Assembly (NCBI GenBank): GCA_022827045.1
Contig: JAJDTQ010000040.1
Location: 1 to 23,767 of the forward strand
From: Candidatus Binatia bacterium
Lineage (GTDB): Bacteria > Desulfobacterota_B > Binatia > UBA9968 > JAJDTQ01
Length of the DNA stretch: 23,767 nt
Reading direction: 5' to 3'
Shown: positions 1 to 7,473 of the stretch, piece by piece
Layout of the letters: every line of letters begins with the position of its first letter
Position numbering within the stretch: the first letter of the stretch is position 1
Position numbers and translations under genes: made by a program
Notes under the pieces: model-generated
What the model was told of the DNA's origin: nothing
What the model saw: only the letters and a program-made list of their open reading frames with translations
The model's database searches: none

Positions 1-164
1 AACGGGTGCATGGGCACGCCAGTGAATCGGCGGGCCTCGACTGCCCCGGCCACCGTCACTTCACCGCATCACCGCCCCGGGTGCAAGCTCTGGTTACTTT
101 CGCGACTAAGCCGCCGCGTCGCGGGGGTCCCCGCTCCAGGGCATGTTTTCCTACCCCTTCTCCA
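1..164. other. Non-coding stretch downstream of the RidA-family gene, with hairpins
   Basis: No convincing gene is seen here; the open frames on the plus strand lack a ribosome binding site and have low-complexity composition typical of high-GC shadow frames. Two overlapping inverted repeats lie 30-65 bases past the RidA stop codon: CGCGAC at 101-106 pairs with GTCGCG at 118-123, and GCGGGG at 121-126 pairs with CCCCGC at 129-134. They could form alternative hairpins ending the long minus-strand operon, but there is no T-run after them, so a classical intrinsic terminator is not supported. Confidence 0.3.
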
Positions 165-557
165 TCACTCAACCACTGCAATGGCGGTCATCTCGAGCAG
201 GTAGTCGGGATGTACGAGCCCCTTGACCTCTACCTTCGCTCCGACAGGAAAGTCGGCGCCGAAAAACTCGGCCCTTACCTTGCGCAAGCCTTCGACGTGC
301 TTCTGGATATCGGTGTCATAGGTGATCGTTTGCACGACGTCCTTCATGCTGCCGCCGGCCGCGCGCACGAGCGCCTCTATGTTCGTCAGGACCTGGCGGG
401 CCTGGGCCTCGATGTCGCCTTTCCCCACGAGTTCGCCGTGCTCGTTGACGGCCACCTGTCCGGCGATGAACACCAACTGGGATCCGCTGGCCTTGATGCA
501 TTGAGAGTATTGTCCGACCGGCTTGCACACGTGATCCGGATTCAAGATCTGCTTCAT
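165..557 (-). CDS. RidA/YjgF/YER057c/UK114 family protein without the catalytic arginine
   Basis: A 130-residue protein with the whole-length RidA fold signature: the N-terminal PVGQYSQ segment (13-19), FIAGQV (30-35) and the C-terminal LEMTAIAV stretch (121-128). RidA proteins are cytosolic trimers. The archetypal enzymes hydrolyse enamine/imine intermediates such as 2-aminoacrylate, using an arginine (Arg105 in E. coli RidA) that holds the substrate carboxylate. In this protein the corresponding segment reads FPVGAKVEV (103-111), with Gly where Arg is expected; the downstream Glu (122) is kept. It therefore belongs to the non-RidA (Rid1-7 type) members whose reactions are mostly unknown. 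It is the last gene of the minus-strand operon, about 100 bases after the TRAP permease, with its own AGGAGG ribosome site 8 bases before the ATG. RutC in pyrimidine degradation is a precedent for a Rid protein in ring catabolism. Family call sure; function inferred. Confidence 0.93.
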   Translation of the reverse strand: MKQILNPDHVCKPVGQYSQCIKASGSQLVFIAGQVAVNEHGELVGKGDIEAQARQVLTNIEALVRAAGGSMKDVVQTITYDTDIQKHVEGLRKVRAEFFGADFPVGAKVEVKGLVHPDYLLEMTAIAVVE

Positions 558-658
558 CAGCGTTCCTCCTTGAGGATATGAGGCGGGTGAGAGCCGCCCG
601 ATTAGATGTCAGCCCGCGACGATTTGTCAACTCGCCAGGGAGAAATAGTCGTCCGCGG

Positions 659-1969
659 TCACAGCATGTTGGGCAGCCACAGCGCGATTCCCGGAAACGC
701 GATCAACAGGACCAGCACCACCAGGTCGCAGGCCAGGAAGGGCAGCGCGGAGACGTAGACGTCGCGCATGGTGGTGTCGGGCGGCGCCGCGGCCTTGACG
801 GCGAAGAGGCTCGTGCCGAAGGGCGGGGAGGTCAGGGCCATCTCTGCGTTGAGGAGCATCAGCAGACCGAACCACACCGGATCGTAACCCAGCGCGATCA
901 CCACCGGCAGGAAGATCGGGATGGTGACCATGAAGATGGTCACCACTTCCATGATCATGCCCAGGATGAGCACCACGACCATCATGCCGATGATGATCAG
1001 GATGGGCGCCACGTCGAGGCCGGCGACGAAGCCGCTGATGCCCCGGGTGATGCCCGCGAAGGCCATGATTTGGCTGAACGTCGCGGAGGAGGCGAAGATC
1101 ATCAGGATCATGGTGGACACCCGGACGGTGCCCCGCAGCGACACGAGCACGAGGTTCCAGTCGAGCTTGCCGTAGACGCCGGCCAGGATGAACGCCCCCA
1201 GGGCGCCGGTGACCGCGGACTGGGACGGAGTCGCCACGCCGAGGAAGATGAGGCCCAGGGTGAGGAAGACGATCAGGCCCAGGGGCACCACGTAAACCAG
1301 GGTGTCGTACACGCGCTGCCCCAGGGGCGGCCGCTCCACCGCGTAGGCGGGAGCCAGGTCCTTCTGGATCGCCGCCCGGGTGACGATGTAGATCATGTAG
1401 AGGGCCGCCAGCATGAGCCCGGGAACGGCCCCGCCGATGAGGATCTTGGCCACCGATATCTTGGCGATGGCCGCGAGGATGATGGCGAGCCCGCTGGGCG
1501 GGATCATCATGGCGAGTCCGCCGCCGCCCAGGATAGGGCCCAGGCTCATGGGCTTCTTGTAGCCCTGCTTCTCCATCTCAGGGGTCAGCACGGTGGCCAT
1601 GACCGTCGAGCTGGCAAGGGACGAACCGCTCATGGTGGCGAACAGGGTAGCGAAGGCTATGCCCAGGATGGACAGCCGGCCGGGTATGCTGCCGAGCCAG
1701 TCGCCGAGCACCCTGAGCATGGTGTTGCCCATGCCGGAGTGGAAGATCACCATGCCCATGAGCGTGAATTCCACGATGGCCAGCAGCGTGAAGGTGGACA
1801 GCGCGGTCTGCATGTTGAGCACAACCAGCTCCATGCCCGGACCGCCGCCCCAGAGGGTCAGCGCTCCGCCGGCGGTCACCAGCATGAAGACGAAGGCGAT
1901 GGGCAGGCCGGTCATCAGCAGCACGACGATGACCGAGAAGAAGGTCAGCAGCAGGAGCGGCCAATCCAT
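659..1969 (-). CDS. dctM: TRAP transporter large permease (DctM family)
   Basis: A 436-residue, almost entirely hydrophobic protein with the hallmarks of the TRAP large (12-TM class) membrane subunit, which moves substrate across the inner membrane with Na+ coupling. Visible family motifs are SGSSLASSTVMATVLTPEM about 120-140 residues in, an IPPSG segment, GVATPSQSAVTGALGA in the middle, and the C-terminal TSPPFGTSLFAVKAAAP. The frame opens at a GTG (2008) directly after the dctQ stop, which would add 13 polar residues. The ATG at 1969 is chosen because it gives the usual MDWPLLLL membrane start, although no strong ribosome site precedes it. It follows dctQ and dctP in the same operon. Substrate specificity lies in DctP, so the cargo must be guessed from the neighbouring catabolic genes (a cyclic ureide or a related organic anion). 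Confidence 0.93.
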   Translation of the reverse strand: MDWPLLLLTFFSVIVVLLMTGLPIAFVFMLVTAGGALTLWGGGPGMELVVLNMQTALSTFTLLAIVEFTLMGMVIFHSGMGNTMLRVLGDWLGSIPGRLSILGIAFATLFATMSGSSLASSTVMATVLTPEMEKQGYKKPMSLGPILGGGGLAMMIPPSGLAIILAAIAKISVAKILIGGAVPGLMLAALYMIYIVTRAAIQKDLAPAYAVERPPLGQRVYDTLVYVVPLGLIVFLTLGLIFLGVATPSQSAVTGALGAFILAGVYGKLDWNLVLVSLRGTVRVSTMILMIFASSATFSQIMAFAGITRGISGFVAGLDVAPILIIIGMMVVVLILGMIMEVVTIFMVTIPIFLPVVIALGYDPVWFGLLMLLNAEMALTSPPFGTSLFAVKAAAPPDTTMRDVYVSALPFLACDLVVLVLLIAFPGIALWLPNML

Positions 1970-2008
1970 GGCGTTACACGGAGACGACCGGTTTGGAGGA
2001 CCGCGCAC

Positions 2009-2539
2009 TCACGGCCGGTTCTCCGTTGCCGTCCCGGCGTCTTGCCAGCGCCGGTAGTAGCCGCAGGTCCGGCGCATGAACTGGATGCACAGCGACGCCG
2101 CGCCCACCGGGATGGGGATCAGCAGCGGATACAGCGGCGGCTTGAGGGGGCTCTCGTACATCTTGGTGCCGGCGAGATACTCCATGATGGTGGTGGTGGT
2201 GGCGTAGTAGGCCAGCACCCCGGTCACCAGCACGCCGACAGCCGAGGTCGCCACCCCCAGGAACGCCTGGCTCCTGGCGCTCAGCACCTCCACCACCACC
2301 TCTACTTTGACGTGGCCGTCCTCTCTCAGCAGCCAGGCCGCGCCGAAGAACGCCAGGTAGAGGAGACAATACTCGGCGATCTCGATGGCCCAGCCCTGGG
2401 CCGAGGCGAAGAACTGCCGGCTCGCGATGTCGGAAAGGGTGAGGAGGGAGGCCAGGACCACGGCCACGGCGGAAACCAGCATGGAAACGTCCAGGAACCG
2501 GTCCCAGGCGGCTCCGAGCTTCGTGAGGAAGACCTTCAC
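2009..2539 (-). CDS. dctQ: TRAP transporter small permease (DctQ family)
   Basis: A 176-residue protein with four hydrophobic segments (about 17-40, 50-70, 92-112 and 133-155) and the characteristic DctQ core EIAEYCLLYLAFFGAAWLL followed by REDGHVKVEVV (roughly 53-82). This subunit pairs with DctM in the inner membrane as the accessory part of the TRAP translocator. The start is a GTG at 2537-2539, and the reading MKVFLTKLGAAWDRFLD is typical of DctQ N termini. It ends immediately before the alternative GTG of dctM, so the two are very likely translated in succession. It lies 141 bases after dctP. The polar tail after the fourth segment is somewhat long (about 20 residues). Family identification is firm; the substrate is unknown. 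Confidence 0.92.
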   Translation of the reverse strand: MKVFLTKLGAAWDRFLDVSMLVSAVAVVLASLLTLSDIASRQFFASAQGWAIEIAEYCLLYLAFFGAAWLLREDGHVKVEVVVEVLSARSQAFLGVATSAVGVLVTGVLAYYATTTTIMEYLAGTKMYESPLKPPLYPLLIPIPVGAASLCIQFMRRTCGYYRRWQDAGTATENRP

Positions 2540-2612
2540 CGCGGCCTAACCCTTCCGGCGGGAATGCGCCGAGCGCGTACGTGAAAGCATGAGTGAGAAA
2601 GGGAAAGGCAGA

Positions 2613-2645
2613 CCCCGGCGGCCGTCCGGCGTCGGCGGCGCGGGG
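2613..2645. terminator. GC-rich inverted repeat in the dctP-dctQ gap (possible attenuator)
   Basis: The 141-base gap between dctP and dctQ contains an interrupted inverted repeat: CCCCG at 2613-2617 against CGGGG at 2641-2645, with GCCG at 2621-2624 against CGGC at 2633-2636 inside it. On the minus strand it is followed by a pyrimidine-rich run (TCTGCCTTTCCCTTTCTC). Such a structure could reduce read-through so that the binding protein is made in excess over the permeases. In DNA this GC-rich, hairpins arise easily by chance, so this is a weak call. Confidence 0.25.
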
Positions 2646-2680
2646 GCTGCCCTCCTGTCAGGTGTCCGTCCCGAGCGGGG

Positions 2681-3661
2681 TCACTGGCCCATCATGGGCC
2701 GCATCTTGTCGACGAGTTCCTTGCCCACGCTCTTCTCGACCCGCGCCCAGGACTTCGTCATGACGTCGTTGAAGAAGCCGTCGTTGACGTCCTTGGGCCA
2801 GTCGATGCGCACCATGCCGTTCTTCTTGGCAACCTGCCAGGCGTCGTCGAACTCCTTTTTCTTGAGGCTGACAAGGCCCTTTTCGGTCTCCGCCGCGGCG
2901 TCGACCAGGACTTGCTGGAGGTCGGCGGGCAGGCTGTTGAACTTCTTGAGGTTCACGCAGAGCACCGTGTTCTGGGCCGTGAAGAAGCCGGGTCCCACCC
3001 AGTACTTGAGCACCTCGTAGAGCTTCCCGTCCACCACGGTCGCCATGGGCGCCGGCCTGACGTCGATCAGGCCCCGTTGAAGGGCCGAGTAGACTTCCGG
3101 ACTCGCGACCCGCACCTTGCGGCCGCCGGCCCGCTCGATGATCGGCTCGTAGATCCCGGAGGTCCGGAATCCCAGGCCCTTGAGATCTTCCGGCTTCTCC
3201 GCCTTCTTGGTGCTGACGAGCACGTAAGGCGTGGCCGTCGAGGTCCGTCCCAGGTAGCGGAACCCGCTCTTCGCGAACTCCGCCACGAGAAAGTCGTAGA
3301 GTCCGCTCTTCCGTTCCTCCGCCGGGGTGAGCTGCGAGAGGTGGATCACCTGCGCCGCCTTGACGTGGAGCACGTATGCCCATGCCACGCTCATGTCCAG
3401 CACGCCCTTCTGCACCGCCGCGGGCTGCTTCCTTCCCGGTGTGATCTCGGGTCCGCCGATCCAGTCGATCTTGAGCTTGCCCTTGGACTTCTCCGCCACG
3501 AGCTCGATGAACTTGGGTATGGCGGACAGGGTGACGGCCGTCTTCGGGTCATAGGTGGCCAGCTTCAACGTGATCGTGTCGGCGGCGGCCGGGTTCCAGC
3601 CCGAGAATGTCAGCACAATGGCCAGGATCAAGCCCGGTATGAACACTTTTGCACGCTTCAT
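2681..3661 (-). CDS. dctP: TRAP transporter substrate-binding protein (DctP/TAXI-unrelated DctP family)
   Basis: A 326-residue periplasmic binding protein. A signal peptide covers residues 1-27 (KR near the start, hydrophobic core FIPGLILAIVLTF, cleavage after PAAA). The mature part begins with the DctP strand TITLKLATY and carries QKGVLDMSVAW (84-94), the conserved arginine region KGLGFRTSGIYE (161-172, Arg166, which in DctP proteins salt-bridges the substrate carboxylate), and the EVYSALQRGLIDV segment (189-201). Length is normal for the family. A strong GAGGAGGT ribosome site sits 8 bases before the ATG at 3661. It is the first TRAP gene, 108 bases downstream of the LVIVD gene, and may also have its own promoter. 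The conserved Arg suggests a carboxylate or acidic imide ligand; barbiturate and cyanurate are acidic enough to be candidates, but that is inference. Confidence 0.94.
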   Translation of the reverse strand: MKRAKVFIPGLILAIVLTFSGWNPAAADTITLKLATYDPKTAVTLSAIPKFIELVAEKSKGKLKIDWIGGPEITPGRKQPAAVQKGVLDMSVAWAYVLHVKAAQVIHLSQLTPAEERKSGLYDFLVAEFAKSGFRYLGRTSTATPYVLVSTKKAEKPEDLKGLGFRTSGIYEPIIERAGGRKVRVASPEVYSALQRGLIDVRPAPMATVVDGKLYEVLKYWVGPGFFTAQNTVLCVNLKKFNSLPADLQQVLVDAAAETEKGLVSLKKKEFDDAWQVAKKNGMVRIDWPKDVNDGFFNDVMTKSWARVEKSVGKELVDKMRPMMGQ

Positions 3662-3720
3662 GGCGATACCTCCTCGGTGTGTCCTTGAACAGCCGGTTAC
3701 GGGCCGGCGAAAGCGCCCCG

Positions 3721-3750
3721 ACGTTACGCGTATAACGGAGAGGATGTCAA
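3721..3750 (-). promoter_or_regulatory. Possible internal promoter upstream of dctP
   Basis: Read on the minus strand, a perfect TTGACA (3745-3750) is followed after 18 bases by TAACGT (3721-3726), a three-of-six match to TATAAT. It lies in the 108-base gap between the LVIVD gene and dctP, about 60 bases before the dctP start. The -35 is convincing and the -10 is poor. It would let the binding protein be expressed apart from the upstream enzymes. Confidence 0.3.
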
Positions 3751-3769
3751 GGACGGTCGGGCAGCTCGG

Positions 3770-4906
3770 CTACCCCGCAAACTCCAGTATGTCGAGTCCA
3801 CACAGGCGGTCCAGCAGGTACAGCCGGCCGTCGGACCGGTCGAGGAAGATGTCGTTGCTCTGGACGATGGACTCTCCTTGGCCGGGCTCCGGCATGTAGT
3901 AGCCGATCTCCCGCGGACTCCAGGGGTCGCTGATGTCCACCGCCCGGAGCCCGCCGGCGAACCAGGTGACGAAGATCGTGTTGCCCTGCACCTGTTCCTG
4001 GGGCTGATGGGAGCCGAACCATTCGTCGGGGTTGAACGGCTCGTCGTTGGGTACCCGGAAGGTGGCGATGGGCACCGGTTGGGTTTCCTCGGTGATGTCG
4101 ACGATCCACATGAAGGCGTTGGGCGCCGGCGTCAGCCGGTCCACCACTTCCTCGTCGGTGACCACCAGCAGCCGCCGCCCCTGGATGGTCTGGGGTATCG
4201 GCAGCGCAGTGTGGGTGGGGCAGGGGTAGGGCGGGCTCCAGTCGAGGCCGCCGACCCTCCGCGGCCGGGCCATGTCCGATATGTCGAGGATGACGAAGCC
4301 GCCGTGCCAATAGCTCGTGTACAAACGGTCGCCGAACCGGAGGGGATGGTGGCAGCGGTGCCGGACCCCCTGCCACGTCGGCGTTTCCCCGCCCGCGGTC
4401 CACTGCCCGGGCATCCACCACCGCCCCACCTCCTCGGGCCGGGTCGGGTCTTTCAGGTCCAGGATCATCACGATGTTGCCGACGTAGCCCTCCACCTGCG
4501 GCGAGAAGTAGGCGTAGTCCCCGTCGAAGTCGAAGCGGTGAACGCCCGAGCCCGCGGCCCGGTAGAAGCCGATCTCGCGAGGGTTGGCCTTGTCGGCCAC
4601 GTCGTAGATCCTGAGTCCGCCCTTGAAGCCGTTCTTGGCCGCGCCGTAGCGTTCGTTGTTCACCAGCATCACGTCGCCGTGCACCCGCACCTTGTGCGAG
4701 TGGGTCCCTTCGGGAACCTCCACGTGCGACACCACCTTGAGGTTCCGGGGGTCGGAAACGTCCACGATGGAGGTGCCGTGGGGCGGCTCCAGGTGGCCGA
4801 CGTAGGCGTAGTCTCCCTGCACCACCACCTGTCCGCCGCCCGGGATGTCGATGTGCCCCAACTGCCTGAAGCCCTTGCTGCTGCCGTAGGGTTCGCGTTG
4901 TGCCAT
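3770..4906 (-). CDS. LVIVD-repeat beta-propeller protein, histidine-rich, cytosolic
   Basis: A 378-residue protein built from LVIVD-type beta-propeller blades: successive blades end in SIVDVSDPRNLKVV (46-59), LRIYDVADKANPREIG (98-113), VMILDLKDPTRPEEVG (146-161), FVILDISDMARPRRVG (204-219), MWIVDITEETQPVPI (266-280), LRAVDISDPWSPREIG (320-335) and a closing LYLLDRLCGLDILEF, enough for about seven blades. No signal peptide or membrane segment is seen, so it is probably cytosolic, unlike many LVIVD proteins. Loops contain repeated His at strand ends (69, 71, 123, 183, 186, 187, 201, 232, 300), a pattern reminiscent of metal-binding propellers such as the SBP56/methanethiol oxidase fold. The start ATG lies 13 bases after the amidohydrolase stop with GGGGAGG between, so the two are translationally linked. 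Its biochemical role is not known; an enzyme or metal-dependent lactonase/oxidase-like role in the pathway is a guess. Confidence 0.88.
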   Translation of the reverse strand: MAQREPYGSSKGFRQLGHIDIPGGGQVVVQGDYAYVGHLEPPHGTSIVDVSDPRNLKVVSHVEVPEGTHSHKVRVHGDVMLVNNERYGAAKNGFKGGLRIYDVADKANPREIGFYRAAGSGVHRFDFDGDYAYFSPQVEGYVGNIVMILDLKDPTRPEEVGRWWMPGQWTAGGETPTWQGVRHRCHHPLRFGDRLYTSYWHGGFVILDISDMARPRRVGGLDWSPPYPCPTHTALPIPQTIQGRRLLVVTDEEVVDRLTPAPNAFMWIVDITEETQPVPIATFRVPNDEPFNPDEWFGSHQPQEQVQGNTIFVTWFAGGLRAVDISDPWSPREIGYYMPEPGQGESIVQSNDIFLDRSDGRLYLLDRLCGLDILEFAG

Positions 4907-4919
4907 GACCAGCCTCCCC

Positions 4920-6023
4920 TCAGGCCTTGCGCGCCAGCGCGGCCACCACGCCGCCGCTGGCCGGGCCCTGGTGCTCGGCGCCCGCGGAGACGTAGCACAT
5001 GGTGTCGCCGGTAACCGAGGCCACCACGGCGTTGACCGCGCCGCGGATGTGCCGGGTGTAGTTGATGTCCGAGTCCTCGAACATGACGTGGCGCCGGCCG
5101 CGGGTGCTGCCGGAGGGATCCGGCTCGCACTTGACGAACACGTTCACCAGCCGGTCCTGGTCGCGTTCCGACAGTTCCCCGTTGACCTCCAGACCCACCT
5201 TGCGGAGAGCCTCCCGCACCGCCGCCGCGTCGATGGCGTCCTTCATCACCGCGTGATCGATGAAGAGGTCGCTGGTGGAGCGCGCCGAGTTGCCGAGGAC
5301 GATGATCTCGCAGTTCATCAGCTCGATGCCGGAAGAGGCGGAGGCCACAACGGAGAAGACGTCCAGGTCCTGTCCGATCACCGCTTCATTCACGGCGTTT
5401 TCGTCGATCTCGCCGGTGGCCATGCCGATGCCCAGGGCGGCGACGCTCCTGGCGTAGGACATGGACTTGTAGGTGTCGGTGGTGACCACGCGGGCATTGC
5501 GCGAGTAGGCGTCCTTGATCCGCTTGGTGGTAAGGGCGCCGGTCTTGATCTGGACGAAGTGGATGTCCGCGGGGTCTTCGATGCCGGCGTCCTCGATGGC
5601 CGCCCTCACGCCCTCGGCCGCGGACTGCACGTGCGCCATGGTGCCGAATTCCTCCGGCGTCATGTCGCGGGTGTAGGCGGTGCCCACCGTGAAGCCCTTG
5701 CCTTTGCCGCCGCCTTCGCCGTCCGGGTCCTTCACGAAGATGGTGGCGTGCGGGCTCATCAGTCCTTCTGTGCCGCCCGACCAGATGATCGGCACCTTCC
5801 TGGCGATGTCGTCCATGGTGAGTCCCGACTTCTCCGCGATCAGCAACTGGAAGCACTGAGTGGCCAGCGCCCGGGTGTAGTCGTTGACGCCGCCGTTGCC
5901 TTCGGTCTTTCCCAGGATCGCCACCACGTGCTCGGCCTTGAACGCCCCCGCGTCCAGCAGCTTCCGCCCTTCCGACACGTCGTCGGGGGCGCCCATCCCC
6001 ACCTTGAATGCGCTTACGTTCAT
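4920..6023 (-). CDS. Ring-opening amidohydrolase (cyanuric acid hydrolase / barbiturase family)
   Basis: A 367-residue protein of the AtzD/TrzD/Bar family, which hydrolyses a C-N bond of cyclic imides (cyanuric acid to carboxybiuret; barbituric acid to ureidomalonate). The family is a threefold internal repeat with one Lys-Ser pair per repeat, and all three are visible: Lys39 in ILGKTEGNG with Ser82 in WSGGTEG; Lys160 in VQIKTGA with Ser230 in ASASSG; Lys298 in FVKCEPDPSGS with Ser346 in VSAGAEHQGP. Length matches the family (about 360-370). The ATG at 6023 overlaps the DUF1116 stop by four bases (ATGA) with AGGAGT upstream, so translation is coupled; the much longer open frame to 6860 is only the antiparallel continuation inside DUF1116. 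Which substrate is used cannot be told from the motifs. The FdrA/DUF1116, TRAP and deaminase-like neighbours argue for assimilation of a heterocycle as a nitrogen or carbon source. Confidence 0.95.
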   Translation of the reverse strand: MNVSAFKVGMGAPDDVSEGRKLLDAGAFKAEHVVAILGKTEGNGGVNDYTRALATQCFQLLIAEKSGLTMDDIARKVPIIWSGGTEGLMSPHATIFVKDPDGEGGGKGKGFTVGTAYTRDMTPEEFGTMAHVQSAAEGVRAAIEDAGIEDPADIHFVQIKTGALTTKRIKDAYSRNARVVTTDTYKSMSYARSVAALGIGMATGEIDENAVNEAVIGQDLDVFSVVASASSGIELMNCEIIVLGNSARSTSDLFIDHAVMKDAIDAAAVREALRKVGLEVNGELSERDQDRLVNVFVKCEPDPSGSTRGRRHVMFEDSDINYTRHIRGAVNAVVASVTGDTMCYVSAGAEHQGPASGGVVAALARKA

Positions 6024-7459
6024 GACAGGACTCCTTCCTGGGTTGTCAGTTGGCCGTCTTCCCGTAGCCGTTGATCCAATGCGATGACCGCTTGTTCCAT
6101 GCACGCCAGCGGCGCCCGGGTCACTCCCGCGCCGATCTGGCCGACACCGGCCTCGCGGTGGGCGATGCCGGTGTTGATGACCGGCGCGATGCGGGTGTCG
6201 ACGCACTTGCGCACGTCGATACCCGCGGGCGTGCCCTGGAAGTCCAGGACCGGCAGGGTCCACGCCGGGTTTCGCCCCAGGGTGATGTGCCCCATCTCGG
6301 CGGTGGCGCCCAGGGCGTCGTCGGCGGAGCCGCCCACGAACTTCACGATGGCTGGAGACGCGGCCATGGCGAAGCCGCCGATGCCGGCGGTCTCCGTGAT
6401 GGCGCTGTCGCCCAGGTCCGGGGCGGCGTCCTCCACGCTGTATCCGGCGAAGAAGAGTCCCTCGACCCGCGGCGCCGGGGTGGTGAACCAGGCGTCCCCG
6501 GCACCGCTGACCCGGATGCCGAACTCCACGCCGTTGCGCGCCATGGCGGTGACCATGCTGCTGCCTGGAACACCGTGGGCCGCGTCCAGCATGGCCTTGC
6601 AGGCGGCCATGGAGAGGTTGAGGAAGAAATGGTCGTTGCCGGTGATGAAACGCACGATCTCGGCGATGCGGTCCTGCGGCGCGCCGTTCTCCAGCAGCGC
6701 GGGCAGCAATGCCCGCAGCAACAGCGAGGAGGCCGCGACGTTGCGGTTGTGGACCTCGTCGCCCATGTGAAGCGCCTGCGCCATGAGGGGCTTGAGCGCA
6801 AGGCTCTCGCGGTTCTCCAGTGCCGCCTTGAGGGTCGGCGCCAGCACGCGCTCCATCCACCGGAGGCGTTCCAACACGCCGAAATCATAGGCGCCCATTC
6901 GGAGCACCTTCCCGAGGCCCTCGTTCAGGTTGCAGTAGGCCGTGTGGTCGGAATCGCGCACGATCCAAACCGGCATGGAGGGGCTGGTGACCCCGGCCAT
7001 GGGACCCACGCAGGCGTGATGATGGTTGGGCTCGAAGACGATCCCGCCGTCCGCCGCCAGCTTCCGGGCGCCGTCCGGGTCGTCGGCCCATCCCTCCAGC
7101 AGGATCGCCCCGGTCACCGCCCCCTGCATGGGACCGCACATGCGCTCCCATTCCACCGGCGGGCCCGCGTGGAGGATCATGCGCTCGCCCATCCCGGGGA
7201 TGTCGTCCCTTGCCGTACCGACCGCTTCCAGCATCGGCTGTGACTCCAGGTATGCGGCGAACGCCCGGCCGTTGGCCTCCTCCACCGCCGGCAGGTTGAC
7301 GAGGGAGGCGAGGGCGGCGCCGGCTTCCTTGTTCCCGGCGGCCGGCGGCCGCCAGTCGGTCCGATGCACGGCTCCGCCGGCGGCATCGATGGAGTCGGCA
7401 AAGACCTCCAGGCCGACGTTGACCACCCTGAGCTCTTCGAGGAACAAACGCTCAATCAT
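6020..7459 (-). CDS. DUF1116 protein (YlbE/AllG-like carbamoyltransferase subunit homologue)
   Basis: A 479-residue DUF1116 protein. Recognisable conserved segments are VNVGLEVFADS (13-23), FEPNHHHACVGPMAGVTSPSMPV (142-164, given here by position; key residues His146-148), HMGDEVHNRN (231-240), FITGNDHFFLNLSMAACK (271-288) and VGQIGAGVTRAPL (439-451). E. coli YlbE, encoded beside FdrA, is a subunit of the oxamate carbamoyltransferase (renamed AllG) that acts late in allantoin breakdown, forming carbamoyl phosphate. By analogy this protein should work with the FdrA-like protein encoded upstream on a carbamoylated product of ring opening. The ATG at 7459 begins MIERLFLEELRVVNVG as in homologues; the frame is open further upstream through a repeat but has no homologous residues there. 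Its stop overlaps the amidohydrolase start. The partner role is well supported by synteny; the substrate is inferred. Confidence 0.92.
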   Translation of the reverse strand: MIERLFLEELRVVNVGLEVFADSIDAAGGAVHRTDWRPPAAGNKEAGAALASLVNLPAVEEANGRAFAAYLESQPMLEAVGTARDDIPGMGERMILHAGPPVEWERMCGPMQGAVTGAILLEGWADDPDGARKLAADGGIVFEPNHHHACVGPMAGVTSPSMPVWIVRDSDHTAYCNLNEGLGKVLRMGAYDFGVLERLRWMERVLAPTLKAALENRESLALKPLMAQALHMGDEVHNRNVAASSLLLRALLPALLENGAPQDRIAEIVRFITGNDHFFLNLSMAACKAMLDAAHGVPGSSMVTAMARNGVEFGIRVSGAGDAWFTTPAPRVEGLFFAGYSVEDAAPDLGDSAITETAGIGGFAMAASPAIVKFVGGSADDALGATAEMGHITLGRNPAWTLPVLDFQGTPAGIDVRKCVDTRIAPVINTGIAHREAGVGQIGAGVTRAPLACMEQAVIALDQRLREDGQLTTQEGVLS

Positions 7460-7473
7460 GATTGTCCTGCAAC

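Noticed and set aside
578..2584. 668-codon open frame on the plus strand over dctM/dctQ
   Set aside because: Its composition (strings of Asp, His, Gln, Gly, Arg) is typical of the antisense of a hydrophobic membrane protein in high-GC DNA; no known motif or ribosome site.
6024..6860. In-frame N-terminal extension of the ring-opening amidohydrolase to 6860 on the minus strand
   Set aside because: The added residues are low-complexity (Gly, Arg, His, Pro) and lie inside the DUF1116 gene in another frame; the family start MNVSAFKVG and ATGA overlap with a ribosome site fix the start at 6023.
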